NCBI RefSeq assembly: GCF_001020565.1
Contig: NZ_LDAS01000001.1
Coordinates: 3,721,502-3,785,501 of the forward strand
Length of the DNA: 64,000 bases
Direction of reading: 5' to 3'
Source: Maribacter thermophilus
GTDB taxonomy: Bacteria; Bacteroidota; Bacteroidia; Flavobacteriales; Flavobacteriaceae
This document shows, piece by piece, positions 57,676-64,000 of this stretch (positions are counted from its first letter, which is position 1; each line of letters starts with the position of its first letter). The notes under the pieces are model-generated. The model was not told the origin of the DNA and ran no database searches. It worked only from the letters and a program-made list of their open reading frames with translations. The position numbers and the translations under genes were made by a program.

Positions 57676-57720
57676 AATTCGTACCGTCGTACCATGATAG
57701 TCGGTACGACGGTACGAATT
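57676..57720. repeat. 18-bp perfect inverted repeat in the replication module
   Basis: aattcgtaccgtcgtacc (57676-57693) and its exact reverse complement (57703-57720) surround atgatagtc. Each arm itself contains two direct CGTACC units. It lies between the 60-residue gene and the primase gene. It lacks a T-run in the minus direction, so it is more likely an operator or replication origin site than a terminator for this operon. Confidence 0.75.
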
Positions 57721-57723
57721 GTT

Positions 57724-57906
57724 TTATTTTATGTGATGTTCTAACAAATAATCTAAAGCATCTTCAACGGTAAAATCAGGTAGTTTTTTTCTGCCTTTTT
57801 TTATTTTAGGTCTTTTTTCGATGTCCTTTTTTAGCATATCATATAGCTTGGCCATTTCCTCTATTGGAAGTGCTTTTGCTATAGTATATACATCGGACGC
57901 AACCAT
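57724..57906 (-). CDS. Small basic island protein (60 aa), unknown
   Basis: A 60-residue protein with a helical start (VYTIAKALPIEEMAKLYDMLKKDI), a very basic middle (KRPKIKKGRKK) and an acidic helix (TVEDALDYLLEHHIK). The start lies next to the stop of the RepA-like gene, so it is part of that operon. The sequence resembles small DNA-binding or adaptor proteins, but no family is recognised. Confidence 0.55.
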   Translation of the reverse strand: MVASDVYTIAKALPIEEMAKLYDMLKKDIEKRPKIKKGRKKLPDFTVEDALDYLLEHHIK

Positions 57907-57907
57907 T

Positions 57908-58957
57908 TTAGATACCTAAGGTTTTTTTTCTTTTTCTAATGGCACCTTCACTTAATCCGAATTTTTTTGCGATATCCGTATTGCTTACCCCTTCAGAGAT
58001 AAGTTTTATCATCTCGGCATCTCTTTCTTCTAGGTTGATCTGTGTTGGTTGTCTCAGGTGATTTAGTTCAGAGTCATAAAAGAGGAATCGGAACTTTAGA
58101 AAGTTTGATTCTTTCTCCAGCGCACATACCATAATATTGCCCGTATGGTACAAATGCTCCGTATTACGTTGTTTAATTTGTTTTATATACCTGTGCGACG
58201 GATCCTCTGTGCTAAAACCTATGGCAAATGCACTGTCGCAAAAGTTGATAAGCATTTTGCTTCCTGCAAGGTCGTTTTTACTTAATGGTTTTGAATCGTC
58301 ACGTTTTGGGGTATGGGCCAATACCATGATCGAAACATTCAACTCCTTTGTAATTATTTTCAGCTGCTTCATTAATTCCAAGGCGTTTTTTGCCTTTTCA
58401 TTATCATTTTGCAAAAATGTCAAGTTGTCTATGATTAACACTTGGGCTTTATATTTTTTTATAATACCCGTTAATTCGGCGCATAGGTAATCTTCCATTC
58501 CTTTATATTCTTTAGGGATGTCGACCAAAGGATTTATTTCGGCACGGAAGAAGTTTGTGTGAAATATATAATGGTCCTTATAATTGTCCGAGTAGCGTTT
58601 TTCAAATTGTTTGTCGGATAGTTCAAAGTCTAGGTATAGTACCCGTTGTTCGCTAGCTTCTAATTTGAAATTGGCAATTGGGGTTCCGGAACTAATGCTC
58701 TGACCTATTTGTACCGCCAAAATGGATTTGCCAACGTTTGTGTCGGCATACATGATGCACAGTTCGTTTTCAAACCATAGTTCGCTAAAAAGCATGTTTG
58801 GAACGGGTCGGGCCTTTGCTTCTTCGATCCACTTGTTCGCAGGTTTTACAATCAAACAGTTTTTAGAATCCTCTGTTTTATCTATGGCAGCCTCCAGGTC
58901 TTGAATATCTGATTTGATGAGATTTTGCATCTTTATATTATTGGTTTTCGGTTTCAT
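57908..58957 (-). CDS. RepA-like RecA-fold ATPase (AAA_25)
   Basis: A 349-residue protein. Walker A is MYADTNVGKSILAVQIG and Walker B VLIIDNLTFL, followed by LNVSIMVLAHTPKR, the pattern of RepA/DnaB-type RecA-fold ATPases. The C-terminus is a helix-turn-helix (ISEGVSNTDIAKKFGLSEGAIRKRKKTL). It is probably the replicative helicase or initiator of the excised element. The start ATG overlaps the stop of the upstream ribbon-helix-helix gene by four bases. Confidence 0.82.
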   Translation of the reverse strand: MKPKTNNIKMQNLIKSDIQDLEAAIDKTEDSKNCLIVKPANKWIEEAKARPVPNMLFSELWFENELCIMYADTNVGKSILAVQIGQSISSGTPIANFKLEASEQRVLYLDFELSDKQFEKRYSDNYKDHYIFHTNFFRAEINPLVDIPKEYKGMEDYLCAELTGIIKKYKAQVLIIDNLTFLQNDNEKAKNALELMKQLKIITKELNVSIMVLAHTPKRDDSKPLSKNDLAGSKMLINFCDSAFAIGFSTEDPSHRYIKQIKQRNTEHLYHTGNIMVCALEKESNFLKFRFLFYDSELNHLRQPTQINLEERDAEMIKLISEGVSNTDIAKKFGLSEGAIRKRKKTLGI

Positions 58958-59460
58958 AACATCTGGGTTTCAAGAGACCAAATCTCATTCATCAATAGGT
59001 AGTAATTAAAGGATAGGTGGTTGCCGCTTATCGGGAACAGGAATTGTTTGTTTTCATGTTCGGGCTCTAGCAAGTACCTGTTAAGGTCTCCTAGGACCTT
59101 TAAAAACTCCAGTTTTAGTTCATGTGAAAACGAACTTTTTTCTAGGACTCTCTCCACTTTTGTTTTTAGAGTGTCGAGCGTTGCTTTTGAATTATTGTCG
59201 CTCGGATGCATGTACCTACAAAACAACCAGGTAAGAAGACCGGTAAATTCGTAGGTTTTTTCATAAGGTAGGTTTGGCGAAGGTTCTATAGTAATTAAAT
59301 CTTCATCGGGGATAGGAGGTTCGGCAATGTCGATATAGTCTAGGTGATTGTATAGGATTTCCCTTAGGTAATCCGATAATGAAATACCATATTGGTCAGC
59401 TAGTTCTTGAAGTGAGGATTTAAGGTCTTCGTCTATTCTTAAATTTATTGTTGTTTTCAT
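58954..59460 (-). CDS. Ribbon-helix-helix protein of the element
   Basis: A 168-residue protein whose first 45 residues form a ribbon-helix-helix DNA-binding motif (MKTTINLRIDEDLKSSLQEL, then GISLSDYLREILYNHL). The rest is a helical domain without recognised family. Upstream Met codons exist, but the family start MKTTINLR is preferred. It probably regulates the replication operon it heads. Its stop overlaps the RepA-like start (ATGA). The phased AGGGAC repeats just upstream are candidate operators. Confidence 0.72.
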   Translation of the reverse strand: MKTTINLRIDEDLKSSLQELADQYGISLSDYLREILYNHLDYIDIAEPPIPDEDLITIEPSPNLPYEKTYEFTGLLTWLFCRYMHPSDNNSKATLDTLKTKVERVLEKSSFSHELKLEFLKVLGDLNRYLLEPEHENKQFLFPISGNHLSFNYYLLMNEIWSLETQML

Positions 59461-59528
59461 AAACATCTGAATCATATTGATTTAGATGCAAGTAATTGAT
59501 TTTTAAATAAGAAAAAAAGGACATGAAG

Positions 59529-59575
59529 AGGGACTCTGAAGGGTATTTTAGGGACATAAAATAGGCTTTAGGGAC
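59529..59575. repeat. Three AGGGAC repeats at 20-21 bp spacing
   Basis: agggac occurs at 59529-59534, 59550-59555 and 59570-59575, with the last two in a longer tttagggaca context. The spacing of about two helical turns places them on one face of the DNA. They lie in the gap upstream of the ribbon-helix-helix gene, so they may be operator or iteron sites. Confidence 0.45.
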
Positions 59576-59582
59576 ACACCGC

Positions 59583-60566
59583 TTATTTGTCTTCTAGGGT
59601 AGCATTATTTGAAAATAAATCTGTGAATTTTTTTATTCTTTCAAGATGCTTTTCATTGTACGGATTGTTGATTTTTATTCTTTTTAGATCTAAACTATAT
59701 TCGGCATTTATAAAATCCTGAAATGCTTTGGCATCTTCTTTAATATATTGATTGCTATGAAGAAAATAATATAAGCTGACCACATGGGAGTGGGTATGTT
59801 TTTCAATCCCGGTTATAACGGTATGTATGAATTTAAAAACACTGAAATTGAAAGAAAGCCCATTATGTCTTTCATATTTTTGTCTTAACTGGGCATTAAT
59901 GCCGAAGTAATGATCTTCTTCAAATTTAAACCTATCATTAAGGCTTAATAGTATTTTCAACTCTGATTCAAACTTGATCGTGAAAGCTATGTAGGTGTTG
60001 TTCTCGGCCAGATGATCATTGAAATATTCCTTGTTTCCCAGTAAAAACTGTTTGATGGAATCATCGTAAATACGCTGTCTTTGTTTCATGGCATTTTGGG
60101 CTTTATGTAAAAGTTTGGTTCTGGAAATCCTTTGCATATGCTCTATACCTTGTGGGGATATTTGTTTTTCAGGAGAAACAAAAAATATATCAATGGTGTT
60201 AAATAAATCCTTGAATTTCTTAAGGGCTATCTTATTCTGACTATTCCGGTCCAGACCATATAGTTCATCATCTAAACGCAACGAATATTCGAGGAAAGGC
60301 CCATCAATTTTTTTTTGATAATGATCCTTTAGGAACATGTAATACTCTTGTAATACATGAGGGGTTAAATTATAATATAGATGTTTGGTTGCATTTTCGT
60401 TTACGGGGACTATCCAGATTTTATTGCCTTTATCATAGTATGGTGGTGAAAATAGACTGGGGTCTTTTTCTAAAAGGGAATGTTTTTGTAGATATCTGAT
60501 TTCTGCATCATATTCTCCTTCAGGAAAATCCTTTTCTTTTAAGAATCCGAAATATTTGTATTCCAT
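59583..60566 (-). CDS. Unknown island protein next to integrase
   Basis: A 327-residue, mostly helical protein (MEYKYFGFLKEKDFPEGEYDAEI at the start, long Lys/Asn-rich helices after residue 110). No signal peptide, membrane segment or catalytic motif is seen. The start directly abuts the integrase stop, so the two genes are co-transcribed and probably co-function in integration, excision or control of the element. Confidence 0.6.
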   Translation of the reverse strand: MEYKYFGFLKEKDFPEGEYDAEIRYLQKHSLLEKDPSLFSPPYYDKGNKIWIVPVNENATKHLYYNLTPHVLQEYYMFLKDHYQKKIDGPFLEYSLRLDDELYGLDRNSQNKIALKKFKDLFNTIDIFFVSPEKQISPQGIEHMQRISRTKLLHKAQNAMKQRQRIYDDSIKQFLLGNKEYFNDHLAENNTYIAFTIKFESELKILLSLNDRFKFEEDHYFGINAQLRQKYERHNGLSFNFSVFKFIHTVITGIEKHTHSHVVSLYYFLHSNQYIKEDAKAFQDFINAEYSLDLKRIKINNPYNEKHLERIKKFTDLFSNNATLEDK

Positions 60567-61844
60567 TTATTTTAAATGTTGTGAATAGTCTTTGGGTAAA
60601 CTTGCGTCGATTTCTCTCAGGTAGGACTCTAATGCCCTCATGGAGCTGTGGCCCGTTATGTGCATTAGTCTGCTTTTTGCCTCGTTGGGGCTATGGTGTT
60701 TTTCAAGTTCCCGGTACAGTTTACCTATATATGTATGACGGAAGCTGTACATGGAGTAGTCCGTGCCCAGTTTGAAATGGTCCTTTACTTTTTTGAACCT
60801 TTTTGTATAGTAGTCCCTCTTGTTGGATTCGTTCGTTGTCCAAATCCCGCCTAAACGGTTCATATTGAATAGATGGTCGTCCTTTTTGTATTTTGAGATA
60901 TCGGGCATTTCATCTATCATGATCTGTGGTATCATTTTGGTCTTCACTTGCTGGTTCTTAGCCTTGACGTACAGTTTTCGGTCGGTCAGGTCGATATCCT
61001 TGACCCTGAGCCTGCATACCTCTATCGGCCGTAGAAAATTATAGGATATGAACTGAATGAACAAACGTAATACCTTATCGTTTTCCTTTAGATATGCGTC
61101 GATTTTCTCTAAAAGTTCAGGGGTATAGCTTTTATGTCTTGTGGGTATTGCACGTAATACATTGATCTTTTTGATGAAATTGGCCTCGATGATCTCATTG
61201 TCCTCCAAAGTCTGGAACAATGAGCTCAAGTCCGTTCGTGTATTGTTCCTGTTTCTTGGGCTGGTCTCCTGTAATACATGGTTCAAGTATCGTATCACGG
61301 TTTTTTTCGTGATCGAAGTTATGTCGGTCTTTGGTGTAATACCGTTGTCGGTCAACCATTTCTGGAATCGTATCACCCTGCTCTTGAATTTTTTGAAGGA
61401 ATCCTGGCCCAGTACATTTTCCTTGACCTGTAGGCCTGTTTTGAAGGCTTCCATGATACTGGTGGATGGTTCCACTTCGTGTGTCCGGATTTTTTGGGGT
61501 GGTGTCTGGACGTGGCCTTGGATCCTCTTTTCCCGATTTTTAAGATATTCCTTTAGGTTCCCGTTTTCCCCGTAGGGGTTGAACCCCTCTTGGAGGACAA
61601 TGGTAATTGCGGTCTGGAAGTGTTTCAATATGTGGTACCTACCGGCCTTGTCCTTGAACCGGTTCGCGCCCCCTTTGATATGTGGCTGTTTGACCAATCT
61701 GCCCGAGACCGGATGCCGGAAGTAATAATATACATACCAATGTTTGCGGAGTGCGGCCTTCTTTTCTTTCGTGGATAATTTTGACCACTGTTTGATATCG
61801 ACTCCCCCGGTGTAGATCTTTGGCTCGGAATAGTTGAGTTTCAT
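60567..61844 (-). CDS. Tyrosine recombinase / integrase of the island
   Basis: A 425-residue phage-type integrase. It has an arm-binding/SAM-like N-terminal part and a catalytic domain with Arg in FLRPIEVCRLRVKDI, Lys in VKAKNQQVKTKMIP, the box YSFRHTYIGKL (first His of HxxR replaced by Tyr), GHSSMRALESYL and the probable nucleophile Tyr there. The frame is open up to 61940, but that extension reads through the 24-bp repeat and terminator, so MKLNYSEP at 61844 is the likely start. Its place beside the tRNA copy of att identifies it as the enzyme of this element. Confidence 0.93.
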   Translation of the reverse strand: MKLNYSEPKIYTGGVDIKQWSKLSTKEKKAALRKHWYVYYYFRHPVSGRLVKQPHIKGGANRFKDKAGRYHILKHFQTAITIVLQEGFNPYGENGNLKEYLKNREKRIQGHVQTPPQKIRTHEVEPSTSIMEAFKTGLQVKENVLGQDSFKKFKSRVIRFQKWLTDNGITPKTDITSITKKTVIRYLNHVLQETSPRNRNNTRTDLSSLFQTLEDNEIIEANFIKKINVLRAIPTRHKSYTPELLEKIDAYLKENDKVLRLFIQFISYNFLRPIEVCRLRVKDIDLTDRKLYVKAKNQQVKTKMIPQIMIDEMPDISKYKKDDHLFNMNRLGGIWTTNESNKRDYYTKRFKKVKDHFKLGTDYSMYSFRHTYIGKLYRELEKHHSPNEAKSRLMHITGHSSMRALESYLREIDASLPKDYSQHLK

Positions 61845-61848
61845 GTTA

Positions 61849-61872
61849 AAAACAGGTACGTTTTTATGTACG
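61849..61872. repeat. 24-bp direct repeat, right copy (integrase arm-site candidate)
   Basis: Identical to 45671-45694 and in the same orientation. It lies five bases upstream of the integrase start and about 75 bp from the att core. It also includes tacgttt repeated (tacgtttttatgtacgttt), so it could double as an autoregulatory site. Confidence 0.65.
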
Positions 61873-61901
61873 TTTGATAAAAGTACGGAAATTGAGGGCA
61901 T

Positions 61902-61931
61902 AAAAAAACGGCTTGTGCGTACACAAACCGT
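61902..61931 (-). terminator. Island-supplied terminator of tRNA-fMet
   Basis: On the minus strand acggtttgtg pairs with cacaagccgt around tacg, followed by TTTTTTTA. It sits just after the tRNA on its strand and replaces the displaced terminator at 45532. Confidence 0.7.
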
Positions 61932-61946
61932 TGTTTTCATTGGCCT

Positions 61947-62029
<83 letters not shown>

Positions 62030-62184
62030 ATGTGGACGACAAAGATACAATTGTTTTAATATAAAAACCAAATATCCCTACGTTTGATTTTAAAGAAATT
62101 GTTTCAAGTAAATAAATAAAGGTATTTAGTAGCTCCGTTTTTAAGCAAAGTGATATTTTCGTTTTAAATATCTACCTTCGAAAA

Positions 62185-63549
62185 ATGGAGCAATTCAATG
62201 ATTTTTTGGTCAGGGCAATTTCTGGAACAGAATGGCCAATGTTTGTATTATTAATAGGTGGGGGGCTGTTTTTGATGGCTTATTCCAAGTTAATGCCTTA
62301 TCGTTATTTTAGACATGCACTTGCGATTACCAGGGGTAAATATGATGATAAAAACGCAAAGGGAGATGTAAGTTCTTTACAAGCTTTGTCGGCGGCCGTG
62401 GCCGCTACCGTTGGTTTGGGCAATATATCTGGTGTGGCCATTGCCATTCACGATGGGGGGCCTGGTGTGGTGTTCTGGATTTGGATGACCGCATTTATTG
62501 GTATGTGCATTAAATTTTATTCCTGTAGTTTATCAATAATGTTCAGGGGGGAAGATTCGGAAGGAAAGCTCCAGGGCGGCCCCATGTTCTATATTACCAA
62601 GGGGCTGGGTAAAAAATATAAACCTTTGGCCATTTTCTTTGCCTTGGCAGGTCTTTTTGGTTTTTTGGGAGTCTTTACGGCCAATCAGTTTACCGAAACT
62701 TTTATGAGTGTTGTTAATCCTTCCGAGACAATCATGGAGATGAGCGACTACAACTGGAAATTAACAGTCGGTTTTGTTCTGGCCATCATAAGCTCTTTTG
62801 TGATTTTTGGTGGACTTTCTAAGATTGCCAAGGTGGCAACGGCAATAGTGCCTTTTATGGTAATGGTCTATTTAGTGGCCGTAATAGTGGTGATGGTAAT
62901 GAACGCTTCTTTGGTGTTGCCATCCTTAAAATTGATACTCACAGAAGCTTGGAACTTTAATTCGATTGTAACGGGTGGTTTTTGGGGTCTGGTAATCATA
63001 GGGGTGAGAAGAGCCATGTTTTCAAACGAGGCAGGTTTGGGTAGTGCTCCCATGTATCATGGGCAATCAAAAAACGATGAGCCGATCCGTGAAGGCCTGG
63101 TTGCCATGTTGGGGCCTTTTATAGATACCATTTTAGTCTGTACCTTTACGGCGGTAGTTATTATTTTAAGTGGGGCGTATTTAGAAGATGGTAGCGGAAT
63201 CGTAATGACCTTAAATGCATTTCAGAAGACATTGTTCGGTTTTGGTGACGAATTGTTAATGGTAATTGTAACGGCCTTTGCATTGTCTACCTTGTTTACC
63301 TATTCATATTACGGAGTTAAATGTTTATCTTTTTTGACCAATGCCAAAATAGGGCGTTTGTACAATGTTTATTTTGTGATAATGATTGTTTTTGCGGCGA
63401 TAGCCTCCTTGGATCTGGTAAAGAATCTTATTGATCTTTCGTATGCATTAATGGTGATACCGAATATGATTGCCGTATTGTTGCTGGCGCCAAAGGTAAA
63501 TGTGGCGGCAAAAGTTTATTTTGAAAAATTAAGGAATGAAAGAACATAA
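62185..63549 (+). CDS. Alanine/glycine:cation symporter (AGCS family)
   Basis: A 454-residue inner-membrane protein with about eleven helices. The AGCS signature is clear: [29 protein letters not shown] (about 72-100), [14 protein letters not shown] and [19 protein letters not shown] (about 270-290). It would take up alanine or glycine with Na+. Its end overlaps the start of era by 14 bp, so both are probably transcribed together. Confidence 0.93.
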   Translation: MEQFNDFLVRAISGTEWPMFVLLIGGGLFLMAYSKLMPYRYFRHALAITRGKYDDKNAKGDVSSLQALSAAVAATVGLGNISGVAIAIHDGGPGVVFWIWMTAFIGMCIKFYSCSLSIMFRGEDSEGKLQGGPMFYITKGLGKKYKPLAIFFALAGLFGFLGVFTANQFTETFMSVVNPSETIMEMSDYNWKLTVGFVLAIISSFVIFGGLSKIAKVATAIVPFMVMVYLVAVIVVMVMNASLVLPSLKLILTEAWNFNSIVTGGFWGLVIIGVRRAMFSNEAGLGSAPMYHGQSKNDEPIREGLVAMLGPFIDTILVCTFTAVVIILSGAYLEDGSGIVMTLNAFQKTLFGFGDELLMVIVTAFALSTLFTYSYYGVKCLSFLTNAKIGRLYNVYFVIMIVFAAIASLDLVKNLIDLSYALMVIPNMIAVLLLAPKVNVAAKVYFEKLRNERT

Positions 63550-64000
63550 AGCTGGCTTTGTAAATATTATAGGAAACCCCAATGTGGGGAAATCTACATT
63601 AATGAATGCTTTTGTCGGAGAGCGACTTTCCATTATTACTTCAAAGGCACAGACAACTAGGCATAGGATTTTGGGTATTGTAAACGGCGATGATTTTCAG
63701 GTTGTATTGTCAGATACGCCAGGAATCATTAAACCTGCCTATGACTTGCAATCTTCAATGATGGATTTTGTAAAGTCTGCATTTGAAGACGCCGATGTAC
63801 TTTTGTATATGGTAGAAATTGGAGAGAAGGCACTGAAGGACGAAAAGTTCTTTGAGAAGGTTAAAAATTCAAAGATTCCAGTACTGTTGCTTTTAAATAA
63901 GATTGATGGGGCCAGTCAAGAATTGTTAGAAGAGCAGGTGCAATATTGGCAGGCACAGTTGCCTATGGTAGAAATCCATCCTATTTCTGCACTTCAGAAT
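63536..64000 (+). CDS. era: GTPase Era, N-terminal part (runs off the window)
   Basis: The first 155 codons of Era, a GTPase that binds 16S rRNA and helps 30S ribosome assembly. Seen: G1 GNPNVGKST (13-21), the TTRHRI G2 region, G3 DTPG, and G4 NKID. The KH domain lies beyond the right edge. It starts inside the end of the AGCS gene. Confidence 0.95.
   Translation, partial: MKEHKAGFVNIIGNPNVGKSTLMNAFVGERLSIITSKAQTTRHRILGIVNGDDFQVVLSDTPGIIKPAYDLQSSMMDFVKSAFEDADVLLYMVEIGEKALKDEKFFEKVKNSKIPVLLLLNKIDGASQELLEEQVQYWQAQLPMVEIHPISALQN

Noticed and set aside
61845..61940. N-terminal 32-residue extension of the integrase
   Set aside because: It is a translation of the 24-bp repeat and the tRNA terminator hairpin, so it is unlikely to be protein-coding.

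Overview
The window looks like chromosome of a marine-type flavobacterium (Bacteroidota, Flavobacteriaceae). Supporting signs are a SusC/SusD pair under an ECF sigma factor and FecR anti-sigma factor, many lipoproteins, a DUF6090-type protein, several TANNTTTG-like -7 promoter boxes, and AT-rich intergenic DNA with few Shine-Dalgarno sequences. The genus cannot be fixed from the sequence.

Layout. 1-3.6 kb: the start of a DJ-1/PfpI-like gene, then two AT-rich minus-strand genes, a SIR2-fold protein followed by an RloC/PrrC-like ABC-type ATPase with a zinc-hook motif and a candidate anticodon-nuclease triad. 3.8-8.8 kb: ordinary lipoproteins, a serine hydrolase and membrane proteins. 8.9-17.1 kb: a four-gene efflux operon (adaptor, RND pump, outer-membrane channel, MATE pump) with a divergent AraC-family regulator. 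17.2-21.5 kb: a VCBS/FG-GAP secreted protein, then a HEPN-like gene and an ORC/Cdc6-like ATPase. These two, like the first pair, sit among short repeats, suggesting single-gene accessory cassettes. 21.7-30 kb: an MFS transporter, a SulP anion transporter paired with a beta-carbonic anhydrase, an AraC regulator with a palindromic operator at its start codon, and small genes including a lipoprotein with an ASCH domain. 30.1-39.3 kb: ECF sigma, FecR, STN-SusC, SusD and two secreted phosphoesterases, forming one uptake and processing locus for a phosphorylated substrate. 39.3-45.4 kb: housekeeping-like genes.

45,571-61,999 is an integrated element of about 16.4 kb inserted in the initiator tRNA-Met gene. 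A 53-bp segment of the tRNA gene is duplicated exactly at both ends. A tyrosine recombinase lies next to the intact tRNA, and a 24-bp direct repeat lies just inside each end. The right half (minus strand) is a replication and integration module: DUF6371/Toprim-like primase, RepA-like ATPase, ribbon-helix-helix protein, an unknown gene and the integrase, with an 18-bp perfect inverted repeat and phased AGGGAC repeats. The left half (plus strand) is anti-phage cargo: a complete type I restriction-modification system, whose HsdS carries three perfect 12-bp repeats in its spacer, and a 998-residue reverse transcriptase fused to a nitrilase-like domain, the architecture of the defence RT called DRT1 (UG1). 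The element has no visible conjugation genes, so it is probably a satellite-like or mobilizable island.

After the tRNA the chromosome resumes with an alanine/glycine:cation symporter and the start of era. The most interesting content is the RT-nitrilase with its well-delimited island, and the cassette-like defence candidates at 0.1-3.6 kb and 19.3-21.6 kb.
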